Assembly: GCF_001277215.2 (NCBI RefSeq)
Contig: NZ_CP013940.1
Span: 434,001-498,000 of the forward strand
DNA length: 64,000 nucleotides
Direction: 5' to 3'
From: Cronobacter malonaticus LMG 23826
Lineage (GTDB): Bacteria > Pseudomonadota > Gammaproteobacteria > Enterobacterales > Enterobacteriaceae
Shown here: one piece after another, positions 43,204 through 52,834 of the stretch
Layout of the letters: every line of letters begins with the position of its first letter
Numbering within the stretch: the stretch's first letter is position 1
The notes under the pieces: model-generated
What the model saw: only the letters and a program-made list of their open reading frames with translations
What the model was told of the DNA's origin: nothing
Databases searched by the model: none
Translations under genes and position numbers: made by a program

Positions 43204-43944
43204 ATGAAAAACGAGCGTCAGCAGAAGATTATCAGGCTCTTATGGGCGCATGAGGCACTGAGCACCCAGACGCTGGCAAGCCGCCTTGCCGTGAGCCAGG
43301 AGACCATCCGGCGCGATCTGAGCGAACTTCAGCGCGCCGGGAAGATTCTGCGCAGCCACGGGCGCGCGCGGGCGCTGCGCCGCGATATGCCAGGCCATGA
43401 CGATCCGTTCCAGGCGCGCCTGAAAAGCCACCATGCGCATAAGATGGATATCGCGCGCAACGCGCTGAACTGGCTCGACGCCGGGATGGTGGTGGCGCTC
43501 GACGCCAGCACCACCTGCTGGTACCTGGCGCGGCAGTTGCCGGATATCCCGCTCACTATTTTCACCAACAGCGTGCGGGTAGGGCAGGAGGTCTCCAGAC
43601 GCGAGCAGATAACGCTTATCAGCACCGGCGGCATTCTGCATCGTCAGGCCGCCTGTTATGAAAACCCGTCGCTGCCTGCGTTACTGAAGCATATCGATAT
43701 CGATCTGTTTCTTTTCTCATGCCAGGGGATTGATGAGACGGGCACCATCTGGGACGTGCGCTCCTGGAACGCGGAGTACAAAACGCTGCTGCTGCGCCGG
43801 GCGGCGCAATCGCTGCTGCTGATAGACCGAAGCAAACGCAATCGGACCGGTGATGTGCAAATCGGAACGCTGGATCAGGTGACGGAGGTGATAACGCAGG
43901 AGGAAAACGGCGGACAGAACGCGGGCGCGCTACTTGCCGGGTGA
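43204..43944 (+). CDS. DeoR-family transcriptional regulator
   Basis: A 246-residue DeoR/GlpR-type repressor. The N-terminal HTH is RQQKIIRLLWAHEALSTQTLASRLAVSQETIRRDLSEL. The sugar-phosphate-sensing domain has VVALDASTTCWYLARQLPD and IFTNSVRVGQEV. The ATG at 43204 with GGAG before it is preferred over long upstream extensions. It sits between yghA and orphan genes, so its target cannot be read from neighbours. The last 15 bp overlap the 3' end of the convergent next gene. Confidence 0.9.
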   Translation: MKNERQQKIIRLLWAHEALSTQTLASRLAVSQETIRRDLSELQRAGKILRSHGRARALRRDMPGHDDPFQARLKSHHAHKMDIARNALNWLDAGMVVALDASTTCWYLARQLPDIPLTIFTNSVRVGQEVSRREQITLISTGGILHRQAACYENPSLPALLKHIDIDLFLFSCQGIDETGTIWDVRSWNAEYKTLLLRRAAQSLLLIDRSKRNRTGDVQIGTLDQVTEVITQEENGGQNAGALLAG

Positions 43945-44349
43945 GGCGACGGGCGGTTCGGGCAGCGGCGTGACGGAAGAGGTCTGGCAGTTGCCATCGG
44001 CGAGCCTGCGGCTTAGCATCAGCGTTTCGGCTTCCTGCGCTTTAATCTGCTGATAATTTTCTTCAATGGCCGTCAGGATTTGCACACGCAGCTGCGGATA
44101 ACGCTTCATGATCTCTTCAAGTACGGCGCCATAGACCTCTTCTTTCACCAGAAACGGATAGATTTCGCGGCGATTTTGCCATTTCAGCTGAACCAGGGCG
44201 GCCGGGATCGTCAGCACGGCCCGGGTATAACCGGCGATGGCTTCATTTTTTTCATTAATCAGCGCCTGCAAATTCTGACTTAAGATAAATTTCTGTTCTT
44301 CTTGCTTATCTAAAGTGAAATATTGGTGGCTGGAGGTTATTTCCGTCAC
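43930..44349 (-). CDS. Hypothetical protein, orphan pair member
   Basis: A 139-residue soluble, mostly helical protein. Features are VLTIPAALVQLKWQNRREIYPFLV, EEIMKRYPQLRVQILTAIEENYQQI and a proline-rich tail (SVTPLPEPPVASPGK). I recognise no family. The start is a GTG placed 5 bp after the stop of the gene upstream, whose end supplies GAGGA as ribosome site, so the two are translated together. The tail overlaps the DeoR gene. Base composition is lower in GC than the core genes around it. Confidence 0.7.
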   Translation of the reverse strand: MTEITSSHQYFTLDKQEEQKFILSQNLQALINEKNEAIAGYTRAVLTIPAALVQLKWQNRREIYPFLVKEEVYGAVLEEIMKRYPQLRVQILTAIEENYQQIKAQEAETLMLSRRLADGNCQTSSVTPLPEPPVASPGK

Positions 44350-44354
44350 GCCAG

Positions 44355-44756
44355 TTAATCCTCGAGCTTATAAAAAACGGGGGCGTCTTTTTCCTGGGTA
44401 ATGAGATTAAGCCAAATTTTATTACCCGCTTCATTTATCTGCGCGGTTTTCGTGGCGATCAGTTCAGCCAATTCTTCAGCGCTAATAGCATTATCTTCGA
44501 CCAGATTATTCAGGACTTTAGTGTAAGCCTCAATTTTAACCACACTGAGCAGGCGTGCTTTAATATGACGGTCGCGTTCTTCCAGCAGTACGTTGCCGCT
44601 CTGGCCCGCCAGAGATTTGCCGCTCAATATGTCCGTTTCATATTCTTCGAGCTTTGGCTTTCCCTGAGTTAAATTTTCGCTATTTTGTTCGCCGGAGGGG
44701 TGGTTGTCGGGTGTGGGAATACGATAACGCGCCGGCACAAGATTGTCGGGCAACAT
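44355..44756 (-). CDS. Hypothetical protein, orphan pair member
   Basis: A 133-residue soluble protein, rich in charged residues and probably helical (LLEERDRHIKARLLSVVKIEAYTKVLNNLVEDNAISAEELAELI). The N-terminus is proline-rich and disordered. I recognise no family. AAGGAAATAAC precedes the ATG. It is divergent from another orphan at 44862 and cotranscribed with 43930. The pair might be an accessory or immunity-like unit, but there is no direct sign of this. Confidence 0.72.
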   Translation of the reverse strand: MLPDNLVPARYRIPTPDNHPSGEQNSENLTQGKPKLEEYETDILSGKSLAGQSGNVLLEERDRHIKARLLSVVKIEAYTKVLNNLVEDNAISAEELAELIATKTAQINEAGNKIWLNLITQEKDAPVFYKLED

Positions 44757-44861
44757 TGATGTTATTTCCTTTTATATCAGAAGGATAAAGAAATACGCCG
44801 GATGGTTTTCGTTGACAATAACATGCCGGAAAATTAAAATCAAAAAAAACGGAGCCTGCGC

Positions 44862-45934
<1,073 letters not shown>

Positions 45935-45975
45935 CCCTTTACGGTGTACAGCCCGAATCGGTTAATTCCGGCATT

Positions 45976-46004
45976 AAGCCCCTTCTGATGAAGGGGCTTT
46001 TTTT
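45976..46004 (+). terminator. Terminator after yqhA
   Basis: AAGCCCCTTC and GAAGGGGCTT pair around TGAT, followed by a T-run. Confidence 0.93.
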
Positions 46005-46097
46005 ATGCCCGCAGACAGTCTAACCCTCTGAAAAAAGCCCTCTTAGCGATGGTCTATACTCAGATTTCACTTTAGGGCTACCGACAAGGGAGGAAGA

Positions 46098-47228
46098 ATG
46101 GATTACATTCTGCACACCAATTTTTTGCGCCTGATGACATCATTAACGTTCTGGGGAAATGTCTTGCTGGTACTGGCGATAACTCTCGTCACTTACTGGG
46201 TCGTCAGTAAAATTCTCGCCGTACTGCACAAGCGCATCGCGCGCTGGGCGGAGGAGCATAATAACGGCACCGCGTATAAGGTCTTTCTTGACGTATTAAG
46301 AAAGACGCGGCGCATTCTGATCCTCTTTGCCGCGTTTCTCTTCAGTTTGCAATTTGTCAGTCTGCCTGACCGGATGCACAGCACGATTTCCCACGCCTGG
46401 TTCCTGGTGCTGGCGTTGCAAATCGCGCTCTGGTTCGATCAGGCGGTGCAGTCGTGGTTGCGCCATTCGCTGATGCGCCCCGGCACGCACCGTAATCCGG
46501 TGACGACGATTATTCTGGGGCTGATGATCCGCGCGCTGATCTGGGCGGTGATGCTGCTGTCGATTCTCGCTAACGCCGGGGTCAATATCACCGCGCTGGT
46601 GGCGAGCCTCGGCGTCGGTGGTATCGCCATCGCGCTGGCGGTGCAGACGGTGCTGAGCGATGTGTTCGCCTCGCTCTCGATTGGTTTCGATAAGCCGTTT
46701 GAAATTGGCGACTTCATCGTCTTTAACGATGTCTCCGGCACCATTGAACATATCGGGCTGAAAACCACGCGCATCCGCAGCTTAAGCGGCGAGCAGATCG
46801 TCTGCGCGAACGCCATTCTGCTTCAGCAGACGATCCACAACTACAAGCGCATGCAGACGCGCCGTATCGTATTCACCTTTGGCGTCTCGCTCTCCACGCC
46901 GCCCGAAAAGCTGCGCCAGATTGGCCCGATGGTCAAATCCATTATCGAGAAGAGCGGCGATACCCGCTTCGACCGCGCCCACTTCGCCACTTTTGATCAG
47001 GATCGCCTGACCTACGAAGTGGTGCACATCATTAATACGGCGGATTACAACCAGTACATGGATCTGCAGCAGGAGATCAACCTGCGTATTATGGAAGGGC
47101 TACAGGAGCTGGGCGTGCGGCTCGCGCTGCCAAGCCGTGTGATTATCCAGCCTGATGTGCCGGAAGAAGAAAAGCCGCAGGAGGCGGCAGAAGAGGGCCG
47201 AAACCCACCTGCGGCAAGCCCGGCGTAA
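46098..47228 (+). CDS. MscS-family mechanosensitive channel
   Basis: A 376-residue channel protein of the MscS superfamily. About four membrane segments precede the pore helix TM3 motif ITALVASLGVGGIAIALAVQTVLSDVFASLSI. The beta domain follows with FDKPFEIGDFIVFNDVSGTIEHIGLKTTRIRS, diagnostic for the family. A glutamate- and proline-rich tail (about 350-376) looks disordered. It would release solutes on hypo-osmotic shock. It is not E. coli MscS by length and belongs to a larger subgroup. GGGAGGAAGA precedes the ATG. Confidence 0.92.
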   Translation: MDYILHTNFLRLMTSLTFWGNVLLVLAITLVTYWVVSKILAVLHKRIARWAEEHNNGTAYKVFLDVLRKTRRILILFAAFLFSLQFVSLPDRMHSTISHAWFLVLALQIALWFDQAVQSWLRHSLMRPGTHRNPVTTIILGLMIRALIWAVMLLSILANAGVNITALVASLGVGGIAIALAVQTVLSDVFASLSIGFDKPFEIGDFIVFNDVSGTIEHIGLKTTRIRSLSGEQIVCANAILLQQTIHNYKRMQTRRIVFTFGVSLSTPPEKLRQIGPMVKSIIEKSGDTRFDRAHFATFDQDRLTYEVVHIINTADYNQYMDLQQEINLRIMEGLQELGVRLALPSRVIIQPDVPEEEKPQEAAEEGRNPPAASPA

Positions 47229-47247
47229 CGCGCCGGTAAGACATAAC

Positions 47248-47284
47248 ACCCGCCCCGGTACGCCCGGCGGCGGGTTTTTTTTTG
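47248..47284. terminator. Terminator between the channel gene and the porin gene
   Basis: ACCCGCC and GGCGGGT pair across a 14-base loop and are followed by nine Ts, between convergent genes. Confidence 0.8.
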
Positions 47285-47302
47285 CACGTTATCCCAGCCT
47301 GA

Positions 47303-48682
47303 TTACCACCAGGCTTCCCACATCGCGCCGATATTCAGCGAATCGAGCGTGGTGTCGTCGGTATTGTTGACGCGCGCGGTGCGTTTGTTATCCACTTCGC
47401 CGCCGGTCACGTAGAAACGCAGCATCGGGCGGAATTCCGGGCCCATCGCGATAGACATGTTCTGCGAGAGCGTCACTTTCCAGCCGCTGTTATCGCCGCC
47501 GTCCTGGTAATCAACGCGCTGCCAGCCCGCTTCCAGCCAGGTCGAGTGGACGTCGTTCCAGAAATACATCGGACGCACGATGGCGTTATAGTTGCGGCGG
47601 TTATCGCGGTCGTCACGGTCATTGTCATAATCGTGGAACGCCAGCAGATACTCCACCTGCGCCTGCTGCGTGAATCTGTGCAGCCCTTCGAAGCTCGCGT
47701 ACACCGTGGTCAGATCGTCGGTTTTGTTATACACGCTGTTGTCTGAATTATCGGAGTAGCGGGCGATGAGCTTATTCACGCCGCTGTCGTTGGTGTGGCT
47801 CAGCACCACGCCGCCCTGCCAGGCTTTCAGGCGCTCGTCGCGATCGACCGCTTTTGAGTCAAAGCCGTAGTTGGCGTACAGCTCCAAATCGAGCGGGCCG
47901 ACTTTCATGCCGTGAATTTTAGACGTCGCCGCGTAGTTGCCTTTGTCGCCGGTGCCGGAGCCGCCGGTACAGGTGATGCGTGACGGGTTCGCTTCGTCTT
48001 CCATCACTTCCGGGCTACAGGATTCCACGGCGGCTACCACCGCCACATCGAACTGAACACCGCCCAGATCGAAGTTTTTCACCCCGGCGCCCTGGCCGTC
48101 GTGGTTCATCCAGAAATAGTCGTTGATACCCTGTTGCGGACGCTGGTGGAAATCACGCCCGGCCCAGAAATAGGCGTTCGGGTTCGATTCCAGCAGGTTG
48201 GTCACGCCCGCGTAGGCTTTTTTCAGGTTCACTTCGTCGCCCCAGTGGTCAAACATCACGTTGACATCCCAGATTGCGCCGTTGCCGCCTTTAAAGGCTT
48301 TCGATAGCTGGAATTCGCCGCCGTTGCCTTCGTTGCCGAGACGGCCAATCGCGGAAGCGCCGTTATAGGAGCCGTCAACCGCGACATATTTCTGATCGCC
48401 GCTCTGGTAATGCGCGCCATAACGGGCGTAACCGGTAAACTTCACGCCGAACGGAATTGCCAGATCCGGCGTCTGAGCAGGGCTTTGCGGCTCGGTGACC
48501 ACATCGGCTTTTTTGTTCATGGCGGCGTCGATTTTTGCCTGGCGCTCGGCCAGCGCTTTATCCACCGCTTTCGCCACCATGGCGTCAATCTGTTCCTGGG
48601 TATATTCCTGAGCGAGCACAGATACAGGGCAAAGGGCGGCGATAACCGCCAGGGCTAATGGAAGTTTTTTTAACGTAGTCAT
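47303..48682 (-). CDS. LamB-type carbohydrate porin (BglH/ScrY-like)
   Basis: A 459-residue outer-membrane porin. It has a signal peptide (1 to about 24, VLAQEY). A short predicted coiled coil follows (EQIDAMVAKAVDKALAERQAKIDAAM), as in ScrY-type porins. The rest is an 18-strand maltoporin-like barrel with FGVKFTGYARYGAHYQSG and the LamB-like NDYFWMNHDGQGAGV, ending MWEAWW with the C-terminal aromatic residue. It should pass oligosaccharides or glucosides. It follows the PTS genes on the same strand, and the pair suggests uptake of a large sugar taken in by the PTS. AGAGATAATT is a weak ribosome site. Confidence 0.9.
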   Translation of the reverse strand: MTTLKKLPLALAVIAALCPVSVLAQEYTQEQIDAMVAKAVDKALAERQAKIDAAMNKKADVVTEPQSPAQTPDLAIPFGVKFTGYARYGAHYQSGDQKYVAVDGSYNGASAIGRLGNEGNGGEFQLSKAFKGGNGAIWDVNVMFDHWGDEVNLKKAYAGVTNLLESNPNAYFWAGRDFHQRPQQGINDYFWMNHDGQGAGVKNFDLGGVQFDVAVVAAVESCSPEVMEDEANPSRITCTGGSGTGDKGNYAATSKIHGMKVGPLDLELYANYGFDSKAVDRDERLKAWQGGVVLSHTNDSGVNKLIARYSDNSDNSVYNKTDDLTTVYASFEGLHRFTQQAQVEYLLAFHDYDNDRDDRDNRRNYNAIVRPMYFWNDVHSTWLEAGWQRVDYQDGGDNSGWKVTLSQNMSIAMGPEFRPMLRFYVTGGEVDNKRTARVNNTDDTTLDSLNIGAMWEAWW

Positions 48683-48718
48683 AATTATCTCTTTATCGTC
48701 ACTATTATTAAGACAACA

Positions 48719-48766
48719 GCTTTCCCTTCTGGCGAGCCAGAATTAATGCGCTATCATCGGGAAAGC
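48719..48766 (-). promoter_or_regulatory. Intercistronic hairpin before the porin gene
   Basis: GCTTTCCC and GGGAAAGC are perfect 8-bp arms, and inside them TTCTGG-CGAG-CCAGAA forms a shorter stem-loop. They fill most of the 160-bp gap between EIIA and porin genes. With no T-run following on the minus strand, this is a candidate processing or control element. Confidence 0.45.
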
Positions 48767-48842
48767 GTATTTACGTCATTTCAGGTACAGCGGTTTATTT
48801 ATCGCCCACAGAAGATCTTCTGCCGCGAATAAAATAATTTAT

Positions 48843-49148
48843 TTACTGACGCTGATATAAATGAATCAGCTCTTCAGAAAATTCGCGCGCCAGCAGGGAA
48901 TTCATTAAGTGATCCTGCGCGTGCACCATAATTAAGGTCATTGGCTGGCGGCCTTCGCCCGCGTCCTGCTCAATCAGCTTCGTCTGCATCTTGTGCGCCT
49001 GCCGGGCGTAGCCGTCGGCTTCGCGCAGCAGGTGTTGCGCCTCGCTGAAATTGCCCGCCCGCGCGGCGTGCAGCGCTTCAAAGCAGAGGCTGCGCGACTG
49101 CCCCGCGTTGACGATGATTTCCATTACCGCTTCTTCCAGTGCAATCAT
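48843..49148 (-). CDS. PTS lactose/cellobiose-type EIIA
   Basis: A 101-residue EIIA subunit passing phosphate from HPr to EIIB. The phosphorylated histidine is His76 in MVHAQDHLMNS. The N-terminal three-helix start ALEEAVMEIIVNAGQSRSLCFEAL matches ChbA/LacF-type EIIA. The family trimerises around a metal site. The ribosome site is weak (GAAAGA). It follows the EIIC gene by 135 bp and belongs to the same operon. Confidence 0.93.
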   Translation of the reverse strand: MIALEEAVMEIIVNAGQSRSLCFEALHAARAGNFSEAQHLLREADGYARQAHKMQTKLIEQDAGEGRQPMTLIMVHAQDHLMNSLLAREFSEELIHLYQRQ

Positions 49149-49283
49149 TCTTTCTTACTCTTCATTGATGAAAGGGAATAAAAAGGCGTAACGCTCCCCG
49201 CAGGGCGAAATACCGCCACGCGTTTAATGCTTATTATTTCCGCTGTCGTTATTTGAGCCGTGCCGTCCCTGGCGCAGCGGGAA

Positions 49284-50609
49284 TTATCCGGTCACGGTTT
49301 GCGCCTGTGGGGCGGCGTTACGCGCTTTCTGCTCTTCGGTCTTAATGAGCGAGCGTTCATAGGCGCGCAGGAACGGCAGGTAAATCAGCGCCGACATCAC
49401 CATACAGATAAGGCACATCACCACCGGGGCCAGCGCCCAGTTGGCGGCCCAGGAAGCACCGATGGGCGCAGGCGTTGTCCAGGGCGTGAGCGACACCACC
49501 TGTTCAATCAGCCCCAGTCGCGTAGCGGTCCAGGCCAGTACGGCGTTGACCAGCGGCACGCAGACGAACGGGATAAACAGGATCGGGTTCATAATGATGG
49601 GCGCGCCGAACAGAATCGGTTCGTTGATATTAAAAAAGCTCGGCACGATGCCCATTTTGCCGATGGTGCGCAGGTGCGTCGCCCGGCTTTTAAGGAGCAA
49701 AAACGCCAGCGGCAGAGTACAGCCGACGCCGCCAATCAGCAGGTAGTGATCCCAGAAGCCTTGCAGATAAGTGTGTGGCAGCGCGGCGCCCGCAGCCAGC
49801 GCCGCCTGGTTGGCGGAGAGATTCGCCATCCAGAACGGGTTCATGATGCCGGTGACGATAAGCGAGCCGTGAATGCCCGCGAACCAGAAAATCTGGCACA
49901 GCAGCACGGAGAGCAGTACGGCGGGCAGGGAGTCAGACGCGGAAACCAGCGGTTCCAGCAGATGCATAATCGCCTGCGGCATGATCATCCCGGTTTGCGC
50001 TTCGATAAACAGGTTCAGCGGGTGCAGCGTTCCCATCACCGCGATAACCGGAATGAGAATTTCAAACGAGCGCGCCACGCCGGTCGGCACCTCTTTCGGC
50101 AGGCGGATGGTCACCTTGTGCTCCTTAAGCCACGCGTAGACGCGGGTGGAGTAAATCGCCGTGATCAGCGCCGTGAAAATGCCCTGGCCCGAGAGATACT
50201 GCGTGGAGATTTTGCCGTCGGCGTAGGGGGCAGCCACCAGCAGGAACGCCATAAACGCCAGCAGGCCCGCCATGACGGGATCGAGCTGGAACTGACGCCC
50301 CAGGCTCGCGCCGACGCCAACGGAGATAAAAAAGGTCATCACGCCCATGCTGAGATTAAACGGCAGCATTAGCTGTTCGCGGTACGTCTGCGAGAAATCG
50401 AGCCAGGCGCGGGCAAAGCCGACCGTGGTATCGGCAGAGAACGGCGGGAAGATAAACACCAGCATAAACGAGCCGATAATCATGAACGGCAGCGCCGCGG
50501 TGAAGCCGTCACGAATGGCGATAACATATTTCTGCTGGCCGAGTTTCCCGGCGAGCGGCGTAATCGTCTGTTCAATAACGGCAACCATCGACTGATATAA
50601 AGAACTCAT
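49284..50609 (-). CDS. PTS lactose/cellobiose-type EIIC
   Basis: The 441-residue membrane permease of the system. It has about ten membrane segments and the lactose/cellobiose EIIC pattern IRDGFTAALPFMIIGSFMLVF, IPVIAVMGTLHPLNLFIE, FWFAGIHGSLIVTGIMNPFW and GMVPSFFNINEPILFGAPIIMNP-like text. The last carries the substrate-binding NEP motif. The start at MSSLYQSM is chosen over a basic upstream extension. The sugar is not certain; cellobiose-type beta-glucosides or chitobiose are possible. Confidence 0.93.
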   Translation of the reverse strand: MSSLYQSMVAVIEQTITPLAGKLGQQKYVIAIRDGFTAALPFMIIGSFMLVFIFPPFSADTTVGFARAWLDFSQTYREQLMLPFNLSMGVMTFFISVGVGASLGRQFQLDPVMAGLLAFMAFLLVAAPYADGKISTQYLSGQGIFTALITAIYSTRVYAWLKEHKVTIRLPKEVPTGVARSFEILIPVIAVMGTLHPLNLFIEAQTGMIMPQAIMHLLEPLVSASDSLPAVLLSVLLCQIFWFAGIHGSLIVTGIMNPFWMANLSANQAALAAGAALPHTYLQGFWDHYLLIGGVGCTLPLAFLLLKSRATHLRTIGKMGIVPSFFNINEPILFGAPIIMNPILFIPFVCVPLVNAVLAWTATRLGLIEQVVSLTPWTTPAPIGASWAANWALAPVVMCLICMVMSALIYLPFLRAYERSLIKTEEQKARNAAPQAQTVTG

Positions 50610-50625
50610 GGGCGAGATCCTGTTT

Positions 50626-50940
50626 CTAATGCGCGGCTTCAATAAGCGAGAGCGCGTAATCCAGCACTTTGTCGCCACGCTGCATTCCGTAATCCATCAT
50701 GTCGATGGCCTGAACAGGAATGCCGTGAGCGGCAGCCTTTTGCGACAGCGTCGGTAACATATACTTCACCTGCGGCCCGAGCAGCACCACCTGATACTTT
50801 GGAAACTGCGTATCAAATTCGGCAACGCCCCAGGCTTCAATCTGTACGGGAAGATCCCGTTCTCCTGCCGCGTCAACCATCTTTCTCACCAGCAGACTGG
50901 TGGACATCCCCGCAGAGCAACACAGCATAATCTTGTACAT
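50626..50940 (-). CDS. PTS lactose/cellobiose-type EIIB
   Basis: A 104-residue EIIB with the phosphocysteine loop MLCCSAGMSTSLL near the N-terminus (Cys8 by alignment with ChbB CSAGMST). AAGGATGAGGCC precedes the ATG. It is the first gene of the EIIB-EIIC-EIIA-porin operon, with a LacI-family operator in its promoter. Confidence 0.94.
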   Translation of the reverse strand: MYKIMLCCSAGMSTSLLVRKMVDAAGERDLPVQIEAWGVAEFDTQFPKYQVVLLGPQVKYMLPTLSQKAAAHGIPVQAIDMMDYGMQRGDKVLDYALSLIEAAH

Positions 50941-50990
50941 GGCCTCATCCTTAAATGTAAAAACTTATTGCGGAGATGATTGGATAGGAT

Positions 50991-51008
50991 ATGGAAACCG
51001 ATTTCCAT
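50991..51008. promoter_or_regulatory. LacI-family operator 1 (EIIB side)
   Basis: ATGGAAACCGATTTCCAT is an 18-bp near-palindrome with GGAAA/TTTCC arms, 50 bp from the EIIB start. A near-identical site lies 126 bp away on the regulator side, in opposite orientation. It is a likely binding site of the LacI-family protein at 51231. Confidence 0.75.
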
Positions 51009-51116
51009 TTATAAAAAAGAGAAGTGTGAAACCCGTCATGATCTCCGCCGTATCGGGCAAATTAATTGGATTTGCATCACAGCTTTTCGGCCGAAATGCT
51101 TACCACGGACACGAAA

Positions 51117-51134
51117 CGGAAAATCGGTTTCCAT
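51117..51134. promoter_or_regulatory. LacI-family operator 2 (regulator side)
   Basis: CGGAAAATCGGTTTCCAT matches the reverse complement of operator 1 at 15 of 18 positions. It lies about 100 bp before the regulator gene. Two sites at 126 bp spacing would allow looping and autoregulation. A half-like GGGAAACGGATAT follows at 51140-51152. Confidence 0.7.
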
Positions 51135-51230
51135 GATTTCGGGAAACGGATATACTTCAGACGGTTATCATCTGAACGATTTTTGATGAAGATTTGACGC
51201 AGAAAGCCAGGTTTCTGCCAGGGGAAAAAG

Positions 51231-52184
51231 ATGTCAACAATCAACGATGTATCGCGTCTGGCCGGGGTGTCGAAAGCCACGGTGTCACGGGTGCTGAGCG
51301 GATCGCGCGGCGTCAAGGAAGCCAGCCGTCAGGCCGTACTGAAAGCCGTCGATGAACTCAATTACCGGCCCAACGTCATCGCGCAGTCGCTGCTAAGCCA
51401 GAGCACCGGCTGCATCGGCGTTATCTGCGCCCAGGAGAATATCAACCAGACCACGGGCTACCTCTACGCGCTGGAAAAACAGCTCAGCCAGCACCAGAAA
51501 CACCTGCTGCTGCGCTTCGCCAACAGCAAGCATGAAGTGATGAACGCGCTGGACGAACTTACCAGCGGCCTGTGCGATGACGTGCTGATTATCGGCGCGC
51601 GGTTTCCGTTAAACATCACCCAGGAAAATGTGATCCTTGTGGACTGCATGGAGAGCGAAAACGCCCCCAGTCTGCATTACGATCACGCGTTTGCGGTGGA
51701 AACCGCCTGTAACTATCTGATTCGGCAGAACCGCCGCCAGATAGCCCTGATTTATCCGCAGGGCAACGGCTTCGCCGATCAGGTGCTGCTCGGCTATAAG
51801 CTGGCGCTGGAGCGCAACTTCCTGCCGTTTAACCGCAATCTGGTATTTATGGATGCCACTTCCTCCTCGGTGGCGTTACAGGAGTTGCTCAACAACGCGA
51901 CGACGCTTAACTTCAACGCGTTGCTGGTGGCGGACGATCAGGAGGCGCAGCGGGTTATTCCGCAGCTTCAGGCATTTAATAAATCGGTGCCGGACGACAT
52001 CATGGTCTTCAGCCTCGCGGGCACGCTGCAAATGCCCGGCGTGCCGACCATTCCGGCTATCGAATATTCGATGGACGTCATGGCCGCGCGCATTGTGGGC
52101 TGGCTGAACGAGAAGACGCAGGATGTGCTGGGCAGCGGCGTGCTGCGCGGCGATCTCTTCCTGCCGGAGATGCGCAAGCGCTAA
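51231..52184 (+). CDS. LacI-family transcriptional repressor
   Basis: A 317-residue repressor. The HTH begins STINDVSRLAGVSKATVSRVLSGSRGVKEAS, with the hinge helix NYRPNVIAQSL. A sugar-binding core follows with TGCIGVICAQENINQTTG and NRRQIALIYPQGNGFADQV. It is divergent from the EIIB-EIIC-EIIA-porin operon, and two operators lie in between. AGGGGAAAAAG precedes the ATG. Inducer unknown. Confidence 0.93.
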   Translation: MSTINDVSRLAGVSKATVSRVLSGSRGVKEASRQAVLKAVDELNYRPNVIAQSLLSQSTGCIGVICAQENINQTTGYLYALEKQLSQHQKHLLLRFANSKHEVMNALDELTSGLCDDVLIIGARFPLNITQENVILVDCMESENAPSLHYDHAFAVETACNYLIRQNRRQIALIYPQGNGFADQVLLGYKLALERNFLPFNRNLVFMDATSSSVALQELLNNATTLNFNALLVADDQEAQRVIPQLQAFNKSVPDDIMVFSLAGTLQMPGVPTIPAIEYSMDVMAARIVGWLNEKTQDVLGSGVLRGDLFLPEMRKR

Positions 52185-52189
52185 ACGCA

Positions 52190-52834
52190 TCAGGCCGCCT
52201 GCGGGCGGCTTTTTTGTGAGCGCATTACGCGTTTAAGCTGGCGGGTATGACCGCGCGCCAGCGCAAACACCGAGATAAACGCGCCGAGGAGCGCGCAGAG
52301 CATATCCGCCTGCGTGTCCCACTCGTCGCCCTGCGTACCCAGAAAATCATCGGCGTCTTTGCCGAGCGCCAGCGCCACCCACCACTCAATCAGCTCGTAA
52401 AAGGCGCTGATAGCAAGCGTCACGCAGCAGACCAGGAACGCGAGCATTTTCGCGCCGAGCCGGTAGCCGCCGCGCGCCAGCACTTCCCGCGCCGACAGCG
52501 ACATCACTAACCCCTGCAACACATGGCCGAACCGGTCATACGGGTTGCGCGCCATCCCGAGCCACTCCTGCACCATAAATCCGACGGGCACCCGCGCGTA
52601 GGAGTACATGCCGCCAACGATAAGCGACACGCAGCCGGTGAAAATCAACGCATAGAGCAGCGGCGTCAGCGGATAGCGCTTCGCGGTGGCCCACAGCACT
52701 GGCACCACGATAAACACCGGCAGCACTTCCATCAGCCAGGTGAGCCGTCGTTCGGTGGTCAGCGCGGTGAGAATAAGCAGCAGCGCCAGCAGCAATGTGC
52801 CGACAGAGAGATACAGCGGACGGGAGAGGGGCAT
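52190..52834 (-). CDS. yjdF: DUF2238 inner-membrane protein (YjdF)
   Basis: A 214-residue membrane protein with about six hydrophobic segments, of the DUF2238 family (E. coli YjdF). The family segments are VGFMVQEWLGMARNPYDRFGHVLQG, FYELIEWWVALALG and FLGTQGDEWDTQADML, with conserved Asp, Arg, His and Glu residues that look catalytic or metal-binding. Function unknown. The ATG at 52834 is preceded by GAAGGATCGCTG. It converges with the LacI-family gene, whose terminator overlaps its 3' end. Confidence 0.85.
   Translation of the reverse strand: MPLSRPLYLSVGTLLLALLLILTALTTERRLTWLMEVLPVFIVVPVLWATAKRYPLTPLLYALIFTGCVSLIVGGMYSYARVPVGFMVQEWLGMARNPYDRFGHVLQGLVMSLSAREVLARGGYRLGAKMLAFLVCCVTLAISAFYELIEWWVALALGKDADDFLGTQGDEWDTQADMLCALLGAFISVFALARGHTRQLKRVMRSQKSRPQAA
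52193..52215. terminator. Terminator after the LacI-family gene, overlapping yjdF
   Basis: GCCGCC and GGCGGC form a stem with TGCG loop, followed by six Ts on the plus strand. On the minus strand the same bases encode the last residues of YjdF (KSRPQAA). Confidence 0.8.

Noticed and set aside
49260..50372. A 370-codon frame antisense to the EIIC gene
   Set aside because: The product is composed of H, R, Q and G-rich text typical of antisense frames; the EIIC gene opposite is certain.
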